From: Rhodospirillales bacterium
GTDB taxonomy: Bacteria > Pseudomonadota > Alphaproteobacteria > Micavibrionales > Micavibrionaceae
Length of the DNA stretch: 64,000 nucleotides
NCBI GenBank assembly: GCA_020638295.1
Contig: JACKIU010000002.1
Span: forward strand, 186,001 to 250,000
Direction: 5' to 3'
Both the position numbers and the translations under genes were made by a program. This document shows, piece by piece, positions 45,494-54,027 of the stretch. The notes beneath the pieces are model-generated. The model did not search any database and was not told the DNA's origin. It worked only from the letters and a program-made list of their open reading frames with translations. The stretch's first letter is position 1, and every line of letters begins with the position of its first letter.

Positions 45494-46330
45494 TCACGCC
45501 CCATCCAGACCCGCACGGATCATCACCACCGATATCTGCCGCCCATAATCCTTTTCATGGCGATGCGTGGCCCGACGATAACTGTAAAAATCTTCTTCGT
45601 TAAAATACGTATCCAGATCCTTGATATACACTTTACGCAGGCCCGCCCGCGCCAGCTTTGCCGCGCAATAGCCCGGTAAATCAAACAACAAGTGGCCTGC
45701 GCGCTGCCCGGCCATAAAAAACACCTCGTTGCCATCATCCTCTTTCAAGAACGGCACGGCAAAGCTCTCAGACACCTCATAGGATTTTTGGCCGATACAC
45801 GGACCAATAACCGCCCGCAGACTCTCAGGCACCGCGCCGATCTCCAGCATCGTCTCCAGCGTATTACCCAAAACGCCTCTCAGCACGCCCCCCCATCCGG
45901 CATGCGCGGCCGCCACAACCGGGCTGCCGTCATCTTTTTCCCCAGCAAACAACACCGGCGCACAATCCGCCGTCAAAACCCCCAGCGCCAGCCCCGGCAC
46001 ATCACTCACCATCGCATCGCCCTGAGGCCGCTCGTCCATTCTCCAGGCCTCGCGCACAATATGACACTGCGCCCCATGCACCTGATGCACGCTTAGAAGA
46101 TGCTCAGGCGTGCAACCAATCTCTTCACAAACAATCTTACGGTTTTTCTGCACCAGATTTTGCTCATCATCCGAACCCGGCCCGCAATTCAAAGAAGCAT
46201 AAATATCGCGGCTTTCGCCCCCACGGCGACTGAAAAATCCGTGAAAAACACGGCTCTCACCCGGCCCAACAAAATCACTTTGCTGAAAATAAAGCGGATC
46301 AGAATCCCGCAGGAGCAATGGGTTTGTCAT
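45494..46330 (-). CDS. pgeF: Multicopper polyphenol oxidase / purine nucleoside phosphorylase (YfiH family)
   Basis: PgeF/YfiH family protein with the laccase-domain fold. Members act on purine nucleosides or in cell-wall editing; the exact substrate here is unknown. Start set at the ATG at 46330 (278 residues) because the in-frame ATG 15 bp upstream adds no conserved residues. Metal-site motifs are SVHQVHG, TADCAPVLF and AAHAGWGGVLRGV (usually HAGWRG), then IGPCIGQKSYEV. It overlaps the end of the upstream midA gene by 32 bp and is 106 bp before prs. Confidence 0.9.
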   Translation of the reverse strand: MTNPLLLRDSDPLYFQQSDFVGPGESRVFHGFFSRRGGESRDIYASLNCGPGSDDEQNLVQKNRKIVCEEIGCTPEHLLSVHQVHGAQCHIVREAWRMDERPQGDAMVSDVPGLALGVLTADCAPVLFAGEKDDGSPVVAAAHAGWGGVLRGVLGNTLETMLEIGAVPESLRAVIGPCIGQKSYEVSESFAVPFLKEDDGNEVFFMAGQRAGHLLFDLPGYCAAKLARAGLRKVYIKDLDTYFNEEDFYSYRRATHRHEKDYGRQISVVMIRAGLDGA

Positions 46331-47321
46331 GATGATAAAATCCAACGGCCTTGAATAACACCCCCATTTGATCGGAATCGACCAGACGATGCAAACCCTT
46401 TTCTATCGCCAAAGCCTGCTTTCCCTCGGCTTTTTGCATGAGCGTCCGCGTACGCAGGCCAATCCCCAGCGCCCGTAAAAAATCACCTTGGCAAACCGGC
46501 CCGCAAATCCCGATATCCACGCCCTTTTGCAACGCCTCAAAATCAACATGACTGGTCAGATCCGCATCCCCGATATGCGAGAGCACATCGACATATTCAT
46601 GGCCCTTAATCGCTTGAAATGTATCCCCCACGCCCGACTTCATATGCCCATAATCGATAAACAGCGCCGCTCCGCCCTGCGCTTTGATGCGCTCGCAAAC
46701 CTGCTGCACGAAACCTTCACGCACTGGCGCCCGCTCAACAACCTCACCATCTTCAGGAACAAAGCACAACCGGCCATCTGCCCTCAGATCAACTGTACGC
46801 TGAACGCCGCCGATATATTGTTCGAATGGCAAAGCATCGAGGAATTCATTCCCAATCACAATCAGCGGCGCATCATCCTGCACACTTTCAAAATCTTCAT
46901 GCCAAACCACATCATACCCGCCCAGCGCTTCCCGCTGCTTTTCGCGCAAGACCGGGCTCATCTCCACCAGATGCACATGAACCGCTTCATGAAACCCGTC
47001 CACACCGCTCGTCGCACGCAACAGATCGGCCATCAACGTCCCGCGCCCCGGCCCGCATTCCACCAGCGCCAACCGCTCCGGTCGCCCCATCTGCATCCAG
47101 AGATCCGCCGCCCACACGCCAATCATCTCGCCAAACAGCTGTGAAACTTCAGGCGCGGTGACAAAATCACCCCCATAGTTTTTAGAGCGGCCAAACGGGT
47201 CCTGTTTCATGTAATACCCATGCGCGGAATGCCCCAACGCCAGCGCCATATACGCGCCAATGCTCATCGGCCCGTCATCACGAATTTTCTGCTCTATGAT
47301 CTCTTCAAGCGGACTGGGCAT
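46299..47321 (-). CDS. MidA/NDUFAF7-family protein arginine methyltransferase-like protein
   Basis: SAM-dependent methyltransferase of the DUF185/MidA family, whose mitochondrial member methylates a complex I subunit. 340 residues from the ATG at 47321; a start at 47372 would overlap lgt by 68 bp. It has GPMSIGAYMALALGHSAHGYYM at the N-terminus, the SAM site VECGPGRGTLMADLLR, and VIGNEFLDALPFEQY. It overlaps the lgt stop by 17 bp and the pgeF start by 32 bp, so all three are coupled. This lgt-midA-pgeF order is common in Alphaproteobacteria. Confidence 0.9.
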   Translation of the reverse strand: MPSPLEEIIEQKIRDDGPMSIGAYMALALGHSAHGYYMKQDPFGRSKNYGGDFVTAPEVSQLFGEMIGVWAADLWMQMGRPERLALVECGPGRGTLMADLLRATSGVDGFHEAVHVHLVEMSPVLREKQREALGGYDVVWHEDFESVQDDAPLIVIGNEFLDALPFEQYIGGVQRTVDLRADGRLCFVPEDGEVVERAPVREGFVQQVCERIKAQGGAALFIDYGHMKSGVGDTFQAIKGHEYVDVLSHIGDADLTSHVDFEALQKGVDIGICGPVCQGDFLRALGIGLRTRTLMQKAEGKQALAIEKGLHRLVDSDQMGVLFKAVGFYHHDKPIAPAGF

Positions 47322-48120
47322 CACCCGAACGCTTTCGCAAAATCGCAAAAACCACCAGCCCAGCGCCGACAATAATCATCGGCGTGCTCAGCACCTGCCC
47401 CATCGTCACGGCTCCGCCAAACACAAAACCAATATGTGCATCCGGCTGGCGGTACAGCTCGACAAACGCGCGCGCGCACCCATACCCGGCCAAAAACACG
47501 CCAGAAACAATCCCAGGCCGCGCCCGCACCCAATCGATACGGACCAAAACAAACAGGATCAAAAACAAAAGCACCCCTTCCAGCGCCGCTTCATAAAGCT
47601 GGCTCGGATGACGCAGATACGGCCCGCCACGCGGAAACACCATCCCCAAAGGCGAATTCGTCACCCGCCCGAACAGCTCGCCATTGATAAAATTGGCGAT
47701 CCGCCCGAAAAACAGGCCCAAAGGCACACAGGCACACACACAATCGGCCAGTCGTAAATGCGAAAATTTATGAATGGACGGATAAATCAACAATGCAATG
47801 ATAACGCCCGCCGCCCCGCCATGGAAAGACATTCCGCCCTGCCACAACATAGGGATTTCCTGCCAGTGCGCCGCATAATATTCGAAATTGTAAAACAGCA
47901 CATAACCCAAACGCCCTCCCAGAATGACGCCCGCAATTGCCCACGGCAAAAAATCGTCGATATCTATCTTATCAGGACGCTGATCCTCATCCAGATCCGC
48001 CAGTCGTTTGCAATACAACCAGCCAAGTAAAAACCCCGCTAGATACGCCAGCGCATACCAACGGATATCAAGCGGCCCTAAACTAATCGCCACCGGATCT
48101 ATATTCGGAAATTCCCACAT
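47305..48120 (-). CDS. lgt: Prolipoprotein diacylglyceryl transferase
   Basis: Inner-membrane enzyme that adds diacylglycerol from phosphatidylglycerol to the lipobox cysteine, the first step of lipoprotein maturation. 271 residues with about seven transmembrane helices. The Lgt signature is GRIANFINGELFGRVT, followed by GMVFPRGGPYLRHPSQLYEAALEG; MSFHGGAAGV is also present. It is first in the minus-strand block lgt-midA-pgeF-prs-rplY-pth-ychF. ubiK is divergent, 136 bp away. Confidence 0.96.
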   Translation of the reverse strand: MWEFPNIDPVAISLGPLDIRWYALAYLAGFLLGWLYCKRLADLDEDQRPDKIDIDDFLPWAIAGVILGGRLGYVLFYNFEYYAAHWQEIPMLWQGGMSFHGGAAGVIIALLIYPSIHKFSHLRLADCVCACVPLGLFFGRIANFINGELFGRVTNSPLGMVFPRGGPYLRHPSQLYEAALEGVLLFLILFVLVRIDWVRARPGIVSGVFLAGYGCARAFVELYRQPDAHIGFVFGGAVTMGQVLSTPMIIVGAGLVVFAILRKRSGDAQSA

Positions 48121-48256
48121 GAGGTTCTTTATAAATCATCAATCACAAATGAAAACAGATATTTCCACAGAGACTCTGCAAAAAAGAGTCGAAACAATTT
48201 GCGACTCCGCACATGTGCGTGATACTGACTCCAGCCTGACCACACAGAGTTAAAAC

Positions 48257-48493
48257 ATGATCAAAGCGAAAGATAAAGTTCTCGATGATGTCGCCCGCGT
48301 TGCGGGAGGAACCTTCAGTATTTTCAGCGGCTTGCGTCAGTCGGTGCATGAAGACATCAAGGCCCGCGCCGATGAAATGGCTTCGCGCCTCAACCTTGTT
48401 CCGCGCGAAGATTTCGAACGCCTCGAAGCGCTCGTACAGGCGCAGGAACAACGCATTCAAGCACTTGAAAAGACCGTAAAAAACAAAAAATAA
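48257..48493 (+). CDS. ubiK: UbiK-family ubiquinone biosynthesis accessory factor
   Basis: 78-residue protein of the BMFP/YqiC family, which helps ubiquinone biosynthesis under aerobic conditions. An amphipathic N-terminal helix (LDDVARVAGGTFSIFSGLRQSV) is followed by a C-terminal coiled coil with the family hallmark LVPREDFERLEALVQAQEQRI in outline. It probably forms trimers on the membrane. ubiE, in the same pathway, is at 59291. The next gene follows 11 bp downstream. Confidence 0.88.
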   Translation: MIKAKDKVLDDVARVAGGTFSIFSGLRQSVHEDIKARADEMASRLNLVPREDFERLEALVQAQEQRIQALEKTVKNKK

Positions 48494-48504
48494 GGCCGCC
48501 ACAT

Positions 48505-49008
48505 ATGAGCACACAAATTGAAATCCTCGAAGATGACATCCACCCTCTGGACAGCGTCGAAGATGTGCTGAGCGCCAACAACTGGGTCTTCGACCGCATG
48601 ACCGAAGACGAACTCATCGTCGACATCACCGGTAAAAACGCCGCCTATAAACTGCTCTTCATCTGGCAGGCCGAAATGCACGCCCTGCAATTCTGCATCC
48701 AGCTTGACCAGCACATCACCGGCGGCAACCTGAAAACCGCCCGCGAAGCGCTCATCGACCTTAATGAATCCCTATGGATGGGCCATTTTGATCTGCCCGC
48801 AAAAAGCGGCCGCCCGGCCTTCCGTCACACCTGCCTGCTACGCGGCACCGGCCCGGGCTACATGGCCGAAATCATTGATGACATGGTCGACATCGCCCTG
48901 GCCCAATGCGAACGCCACAGCCCGCTCTTCACCCTGTTGGCCAGCGCCAACGACATTGACCGGCAAACCCTGTCACTGGCCCTGATGGACACGGCCGGGG
49001 AATCTTAA
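48505..49008 (+). CDS. YbjN-domain protein
   Basis: 167-residue member of the YbjN family (PF10722), cytoplasmic, function unclear and often linked to stress or motility control. It has DSVEDVLSANNWVFDRMTEDEL at the N-terminus, ALQFCIQLDQHI, then the C-terminal helices ALIDLNESLWMGHFDLP and FRHTCLLRGTG. The order ubiK-ybjN-proC, with 11-bp and 5-bp gaps, is widely conserved in Alphaproteobacteria and is probably one operon. Confidence 0.85.
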   Translation: MSTQIEILEDDIHPLDSVEDVLSANNWVFDRMTEDELIVDITGKNAAYKLLFIWQAEMHALQFCIQLDQHITGGNLKTAREALIDLNESLWMGHFDLPAKSGRPAFRHTCLLRGTGPGYMAEIIDDMVDIALAQCERHSPLFTLLASANDIDRQTLSLALMDTAGES

Positions 49009-49013
49009 AACTC

Positions 49014-49817
49014 ATGAGCGCCCGCCCCCATATAGTGCTGATCGGCTGCGGCAAAATGGGGGCCAGCCTCCTGCGCGGCTGGCTTGATCACAACATCGAC
49101 GCGGAATTCTCAGTCATTGAACCCCACGACATCGACATTCCCGGCGTCCAACATTTCAAATCCATCAATGACGCAGCGAAGTCCTTGCAAACCGCCAGCA
49201 CGATCATTCTCGCTGTCAAACCACAAGCCATGTTGAACGTCTGTAACGAACTAGAGCCCCATATCGCTCCCGACACAACAATCTTGTCGATCGCCGCCGG
49301 CCAGTCTTTAAACAGCTTCGCCGATTATTTCGGCTCCACCCAACCGGTTATTCGCACCATGCCCAACACCCCGGCCGCCATCGGCAAAGGCATGAGCGTC
49401 GCCGTCGCCAATGCCCACGTCACCGATGAAGCCAAAGTACTGGTGACCACTCTCCTCAAAACCGCCGGAAAGCTCGAATGGACAGACGATGAAAGCCTGC
49501 TTGATGCTGTCACCGCCCTGTCCGGCAGCGGCCCGGCCTACGTCTTCTACCTCATTGAAATGCTCGAAAAGGCTGGCATCGAAAGCGGCCTTCCCGCAGA
49601 AATGGCCGTCGCACTAGCCCGCCAGACCGTCATTGGCGCCGCAGCTCTCGCCGAAACCGACCACGAAACCCCACCGGCAACACTACGCGAAAATGTCACC
49701 AGCCCCGGCGGCACCACCGCTGCCGCCCTTAAAATCCTCATGGATGGCCGCGCCCAGAACCTCTTCACCGAAGCCCTGCAAGCCGCCACCGCCCGCAGCC
49801 GCGAATTGAATAGTTAA
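49014..49817 (+). CDS. proC: Pyrroline-5-carboxylate reductase
   Basis: Final step of proline synthesis, NAD(P)H dependent. 267 residues. The nucleotide-binding motif is IVLIGCGKMGASLLRGWL, with ILAVKPQAM and RTMPNTPAAIGKGM. The C-terminal helical dimer domain has the signature TALSGSGPAYVFYLIEML and NVTSPGGTTAAALKIL. Start at the ATG at 49014, 5 bp after the YbjN stop. A palindromic repeat lies between its 3' end and the convergent mucR gene. Confidence 0.95.
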   Translation: MSARPHIVLIGCGKMGASLLRGWLDHNIDAEFSVIEPHDIDIPGVQHFKSINDAAKSLQTASTIILAVKPQAMLNVCNELEPHIAPDTTILSIAAGQSLNSFADYFGSTQPVIRTMPNTPAAIGKGMSVAVANAHVTDEAKVLVTTLLKTAGKLEWTDDESLLDAVTALSGSGPAYVFYLIEMLEKAGIESGLPAEMAVALARQTVIGAAALAETDHETPPATLRENVTSPGGTTAAALKILMDGRAQNLFTEALQAATARSRELNS

Positions 49818-49869
49818 ACAACACTAACTTTGAATAACCTCTAAAAATATTCGAAGAGAAACGAGTCGA

Positions 49870-49947
49870 AAGCCCTGTGTTTCGAGAACCGGAAGCGTAA
49901 ACGTATCGACTATACGTGCGAACCGGAAGCGCAGAAACGCAGGGCTT
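49870..49947. repeat. Palindromic repeat between proC and mucR
   Basis: Outer arms AAGCCCTGTGTTTC (49870-49883) and GAAACGCAGGGCTT (49934-49947) pair at 13 of 14 positions. Inside are two direct copies of GAACCGGAAGCG (49886 and 49920) and a central hairpin ACGTAT, CGACT, ATACGT. The words GAAGCGTA and ATACGT recur in the purK repeat at 8468. It lies in the convergent gap, so it may also end transcription. Confidence 0.75.
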
Positions 49948-49971
49948 GCAGACCGTTTATCAAAGAATATG

Positions 49972-50379
49972 CTAACGTCCTTTAGTCCCCAGCCCAATAT
50001 CCTTGGCCAGCTTCGAACGCTGCTCGGCGTAATTCGGCGCCACCATCGGGTAATCGCGCGGCAACCCCCAACGCTCACGATATTCCTCCGGGCTCATCCC
50101 ATAGGCCGTCTTCAAATGACGCTTGAGCATCTTGAGCTTCTTCCCGTCTTCCAGACAGATCAGGTAATCCGGCATCACCGACTTCTTAATCGGCACTGCG
50201 GGCTGTGGACGGTCCGCGCCGCTAAAATGACTATCCGCATTCACATTCGCCAACGTTCTGTAGACCTGTTCAATAATTGCAGGAATATCGCCGGGAGCAA
50301 CCGCATTATTCGACAAATAAGCTGAAACTATTTCTGTAGCAAACGCCAAGTATTCTTCACGGTTTATTGATGATGTCAT
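49972..50379 (-). CDS. MucR/Ros-family zinc-finger transcriptional regulator
   Basis: Global regulator of the MucR/Ros type that shapes surface polysaccharide, motility and virulence genes in Alphaproteobacteria. Start set at the ATG at 50379 (135 residues), with GAGGG nine bases upstream; the in-frame TTG at 50400 is less likely. The zinc-finger region reads CLEDGKKLKMLKRHLKTAYGMSPEEYRERWGLP, with Asp in the second ligand place, as in the MucR subgroup. The N-terminal helical part is used in oligomerisation. Transcription runs toward proC, with tsaB upstream 89 bp away. Confidence 0.92.
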   Translation of the reverse strand: MTSSINREEYLAFATEIVSAYLSNNAVAPGDIPAIIEQVYRTLANVNADSHFSGADRPQPAVPIKKSVMPDYLICLEDGKKLKMLKRHLKTAYGMSPEEYRERWGLPRDYPMVAPNYAEQRSKLAKDIGLGTKGR

Positions 50380-50468
50380 TCTATTGCCCTCTTTATTCAA
50401 ATTAAACGGATTATCAATTTATGACGCGCAGAGACTTTGTCAAGAAAAGACGAGGAACTTTGTCCTGA

Positions 50469-51161
50469 TTAGCTCCCCCGCAATCGTCTCGCCTCTTTTT
50501 TCGGCTGACTGACATCCGCATCACGCAAATAGACGGGCTGGGGATCACATTTAAAGATCTGCCCTTCCAACCCGTGATCACACAATGTTCGCGCCACCAT
50601 TGCTAGGTCAATCAAATCAAAGCCCTCATTAACATCTCGCCTCAACACATTGTTTTCAAACAAAAATCTCTGAGCTCCGTCGCCGATAAACACGCTATCT
50701 TCATGCAAAGCTTTAACAAGATCGCTTCCCACCATTGCCCGGGCCTCTGATATCGCCTGTCCTGCCGCATCAAAATCCTGAACATAAAAATCGCTACGCT
50801 TCGTTTCTAAAATAACACTGCACGCTTTTCCATGCTCAGCAACATAATTCAACGCCAAAGCCTGCAAAGTTGTGACACCAATAACCGGAATATCAAGACT
50901 GAGCCCAAACACCTGCGCCGCAGACATCGCAATCCGCAAACCTGTAAAAGCCCCCGGACCGACCGTGCACAGCACCGCATCCAGCGCCGCATACGAGAGC
51001 CCTGCCTCTGCCATAACCTCTTGCGCAAACGGCACCAAATGCTCGGCCTGCCCGCGCACCATCGCCTCACACCGCACAGCCTCTCGCTCACCGGCAACCA
51101 CCGCGGCGTTACATCCACCCAGCGCCGTATCCAGCGCTAAAATATTTTTAAAACCATTCAT
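50469..51161 (-). CDS. tsaB: tRNA threonylcarbamoyladenosine biosynthesis protein TsaB
   Basis: Non-catalytic partner of TsaD and TsaE in making t6A37 on ANN-decoding tRNAs. 230 residues with the ASKHA-type fold: ILALDTALGGCNAAVV at the start, HLVPFAQEVMAEAGL, then VGPGAFTGLRIAMSAAQVFGLSLDIPVIGVT. The C-terminal 90 residues are less conserved, as usual. It follows the nitroreductase gene with a 9-bp gap on the same strand, so it is co-transcribed, and mucR lies downstream. Confidence 0.93.
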   Translation of the reverse strand: MNGFKNILALDTALGGCNAAVVAGEREAVRCEAMVRGQAEHLVPFAQEVMAEAGLSYAALDAVLCTVGPGAFTGLRIAMSAAQVFGLSLDIPVIGVTTLQALALNYVAEHGKACSVILETKRSDFYVQDFDAAGQAISEARAMVGSDLVKALHEDSVFIGDGAQRFLFENNVLRRDVNEGFDLIDLAMVARTLCDHGLEGQIFKCDPQPVYLRDADVSQPKKEARRLRGS

Positions 51162-51170
51162 TCCCGCGTT

Positions 51171-51770
51171 TTACAGGATAGAGCACACTTCATCAAACCT
51201 TAATCGCGGGGATCGCGGAAAGAGCGCCGCCGCATCGCCATATCCCAGATTACACAGGAAGTTCGGCTGCACAGCGCTATCGGCAAAGAATTCGCTCTTC
51301 ACACCCGCCGCATCAAAACCCGACATCGGCCCGCAATCAAGCCCACAGCCGCGCGCCGCCAGCATAAAATACGCCCCTTGCAGGCTGCCGTTGCGAAACG
51401 CCGTTTGCTGAACCAAATCCGCATTCCCCGCAAACCAGCTCCGCGCATCCGCATGGGGAAACAACTTCGGCAACTGCTCATAAAACTCCAGATCATAGGC
51501 CAAAATCGCGCTCACCGGCGCCGCCATCGTCTTCTCGACATTCCCCTCATCCAGAAACGGCTTGAGTCTGGCCTTACCTTCCGCTGACTTCACAAACACA
51601 ATCCGCGCCGGGCAGCTATTCGCCGCCGTCGGGCCAAATTTCATCAACTCATAAATCTCGGCGAGCAGCGCATCCGGCACCACTTTATCCTGCCAAACAT
51701 TGTGCGTGCGCGCCTCACGAAACAATAAATCTCGTGCCTGTTCATCAATTCCCTGTGAAAAACTCATCAA
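51171..51770 (-). CDS. RutE/HadB-type nitroreductase (malonic semialdehyde reductase-like)
   Basis: FMN-dependent nitroreductase-fold oxidoreductase of 199 residues, closest in pattern to RutE/YdfG-associated malonic semialdehyde reductases. It has RTHNVWQDKVVPDALLAEIYELMKFGPTAANSCPARIVFV at the N-terminus in outline, and RNGSLQGAYFMLAARGCGLDCGPMSGFD in the C-terminal half. No other rut genes are nearby, so a role in pyrimidine breakdown cannot be assumed. The substrate could be another small aldehyde or nitro compound. It precedes tsaB by 9 bp. Confidence 0.85.
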   Translation of the reverse strand: MMSFSQGIDEQARDLLFREARTHNVWQDKVVPDALLAEIYELMKFGPTAANSCPARIVFVKSAEGKARLKPFLDEGNVEKTMAAPVSAILAYDLEFYEQLPKLFPHADARSWFAGNADLVQQTAFRNGSLQGAYFMLAARGCGLDCGPMSGFDAAGVKSEFFADSAVQPNFLCNLGYGDAAALFPRSPRLRFDEVCSIL

Positions 51771-51870
51771 TCATCCTTTCGGCCATATTTAAAAACCTCG
51801 ACAAAACATAGTGCATTTCCCGTGCATGAAAAGAATTTATTTTTCAACAAAACTGCATTACATAAGAACC

Positions 51871-53010
51871 ATGCCTGTCTATAACCGCCTCTTCGCCGCC
51901 CTTCTCCTGCTTGCCGGATCGCTTATCTACACCAATCCGGCCCCGGCCGCAAATGCGCTCCCCGAAGACCGGTCAAAGGCGGTCATCCTCGCCTACACCC
52001 GCATTGGTGAGGATGATAAACCCGATGAAAGCCTAACAGAAGAACAATTCATCGCCCATATCCGTGAAATTAAAACCGGCGGCTACCATGTCCTGCCCTT
52101 GCCTGATATCCTTGACCATCTCGAAAATAACCGCCCGTTGCCGCCTTTAACCCTCGCCATAACGCTTGATGGCGCCTACCGTTCGGCCATGCAAAACGCC
52201 GTGCCGCACCTGCTCGCAGAAAACCTGCCCTTCACCGTGTTTTACGCCGCCGATCCCCTCGATCAACACGACTCGGACTATGCCAGTTGGCAAGACCTCA
52301 AGAGCCTAAAAAAACACAAAAACGTTACACTCGCCACCCTCCCGGCCAGCTACAGCCACGTCGCCCACGCCACGCGCACAGAAATGCTCGCCGCCCTTAA
52401 TAAAGCCCGCCAGCGCCACCGTGAAGAATTCGCCGCAGAAAGCCCCTACCTCGCCTATCCATTCGGCGAATACGCGCTCGAACTAAAAGATCTGGCCCAG
52501 ACACAAGGATTCAAGGCCGCCTTCGGCCTGCATTCCGGCGCAGCATACCCCGGCGCCGACCTTTATGCCCTGCCGCGCTTTACCATGACCGAACAATACG
52601 GCGATCCTGACCGCCTGCGCATGGTGGCCCGCGCCCTGCCTCTCCCCACCACGGATATCGAACCGGCCGACCCGAATATCAAAGCAAACAGCTTTTACAC
52701 CGGCTTCACGCTGCCGGGTGCCCTCAGCACTCAAACCGAACAACTCTCTTGCTTCATCTCCGGCCATGGCCGAGCGAGCATTGTACAATTGGGAAATCGC
52801 ATTGAAATTCGTGAAGATACCGGCCTACTGGACGACGAACGCATCCGCCTCAATTGCACCATGCCCGGCCCCAATAACGAAAACAACGAAGCACAATGGC
52901 GTTGGCTCGGATTACTCTATTTTAGAAATCCTGAACGGGACGAACCTCGGATACCTCCGGCACAAAATGCTTCAGCATATTCTCAATCCCAATCTTCAAT
53001 GTCGCCGTAG
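51871..53010 (+). CDS. Polysaccharide deacetylase-like exported protein with degenerate metal site
   Basis: 379 residues from the ATG at 51871, which opens a signal peptide ending near PAPAANA (residue 29). The region about 37-260 is laid out like the PgaB/NodB homology fold: EEQFIAHIREIKTGGYHVLPL, then PPLTLAITLDGAY, HLLAENLPFTVFY, and AYPFGEYALELKDLA. Active members have Asp-Asp at TFDDG; here it is LDGAY (Asp100, Gly101). The His-x4-His pair has Pro158 and His163. Deacetylase activity is therefore doubtful. The C-terminal domain (about 270-350) has two cysteines. The last 30 codons lie antisense to the end of nfuA, an 89-bp overlap. Confidence 0.8.
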   Translation: MPVYNRLFAALLLLAGSLIYTNPAPAANALPEDRSKAVILAYTRIGEDDKPDESLTEEQFIAHIREIKTGGYHVLPLPDILDHLENNRPLPPLTLAITLDGAYRSAMQNAVPHLLAENLPFTVFYAADPLDQHDSDYASWQDLKSLKKHKNVTLATLPASYSHVAHATRTEMLAALNKARQRHREEFAAESPYLAYPFGEYALELKDLAQTQGFKAAFGLHSGAAYPGADLYALPRFTMTEQYGDPDRLRMVARALPLPTTDIEPADPNIKANSFYTGFTLPGALSTQTEQLSCFISGHGRASIVQLGNRIEIREDTGLLDDERIRLNCTMPGPNNENNEAQWRWLGLLYFRNPERDEPRIPPAQNASAYSQSQSSMSP

Positions 53011-53485
53011 AACTGGGACAGCCCGCACACGCCCCGCGCATATACAAATACACCACGCCATCCTCAAACCGTTCAAACTCGATATCCCCGCCATCCATCG
53101 CCACCATCGGGCGCACCCGCGTTTCAATCAGCTCACGAATTTGCGCCGAGATCTCGTCATCGTCCTGCCCCACAGAACCACCCTCACCGGCATAATACGC
53201 TCCCAGCACCACCGGCTGTCCGGTTGAAAAATGCTCCATCAACGCGCCCAAAACCATCGGTTTAAGCATCGACCAATCCGTATCCTCCGCCTTAGACACA
53301 GAGACAAAATCCGCCCCCAAAAACACGCCCTCAACCCCTTGCAGCGCAAACAACCGCTTGGCCAACGGCGCATGCACAGCCTCTCCCACGTCTTTGAACT
53401 CGGCCACGCCGCGCTCCAAAACACTTTGACCGGGCAAAAACTTGATCGTCGCCGGATTCGGCGTTGCTTCCGTCTGAATAAACAT
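52922..53485 (-). CDS. nfuA: NfuA-like iron-sulfur cluster carrier (NifU C-terminal type)
   Basis: Delivers Fe-S clusters to apoproteins. 187 residues: the Nfu N-terminal domain (about 1-88, beginning MFIQTEATPNPATIKFLPG, as in alphaproteobacterial and mitochondrial Nfu) and the NifU domain (about 110-180) with the cluster-binding CxxC in RGACAGCPSSTATLKIGIENML. It lies 12 bp after the usp gene on the same strand; the usp-nfu pair next to trpS/murJ is typical of Alphaproteobacteria. Its 3' end is overlapped antisense by the deacetylase-like gene. Confidence 0.94.
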   Translation of the reverse strand: MFIQTEATPNPATIKFLPGQSVLERGVAEFKDVGEAVHAPLAKRLFALQGVEGVFLGADFVSVSKAEDTDWSMLKPMVLGALMEHFSTGQPVVLGAYYAGEGGSVGQDDDEISAQIRELIETRVRPMVAMDGGDIEFERFEDGVVYLYMRGACAGCPSSTATLKIGIENMLKHFVPEVSEVRPVQDF

Positions 53486-53497
53486 CCTTAAACCGCC

Positions 53498-53998
53498 CTA
53501 CTCTACACTTGTCTCTAGATCTTCCGGCACAATCAACAACGGCACCCGCAATTCGCTGAGCCCCTTGCCGGTAAAATAGGAAATCAACGGATTCGACGAC
53601 ACCGAAGACGCCCCCAAAACCAACGCCCGGATCATCGGATCGGTATTGAGAATTTGTGAAACTCCCCGAAAGGTCTTTCCCTCTTTGATATAAAACCCTG
53701 AAATCCGCCCGGACAGATCATATAAACGCTGCGCCGCCTCCCATAGAGCTTTCTCTGCCTCTTGACGCTGATCCTTCCGAATTTGCTTTTCGATAAAGTT
53801 CCAGTGCAAAAACCCTTCTTCTTCAATCACATACAAAAGCGCCGCATGCGCCTGATTTTTCTTGGCCAGCTTCGCCACACGCCGCAACGCTGCGTCAAAC
53901 TCCGGGCTGTCATCAACCACGACCAGATAGACCCCGCCTTTATCTCCCGCAGGAAACAGCGCATCATCCGTCTTTTTAATCTTTTCTTTCGCCATCAC
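53498..53998 (-). CDS. Universal stress protein family member
   Basis: 166 residues, cytoplasmic. UspA alpha/beta fold with YLVVVDDSPEFDAALRRVAKLAKKN at the start and LVLGASSVSSNPLISYFTGKGLSELRVPLLIVPE at the end. The usual ATP-binding GxxGxxxxS spacing is not clearly present (GASSVSSNPLIS), so it may be a non-ATP-binding member. It is followed by nfuA (12 bp) and preceded by the Alph_Pro_TM gene (29 bp), likely one operon. Confidence 0.88.
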   Translation of the reverse strand: MMAKEKIKKTDDALFPAGDKGGVYLVVVDDSPEFDAALRRVAKLAKKNQAHAALLYVIEEEGFLHWNFIEKQIRKDQRQEAEKALWEAAQRLYDLSGRISGFYIKEGKTFRGVSQILNTDPMIRALVLGASSVSSNPLISYFTGKGLSELRVPLLIVPEDLETSVE

Positions 53999-54027
53999 AT
54001 CACCTTAAAACATTTATACCTGCGTTC

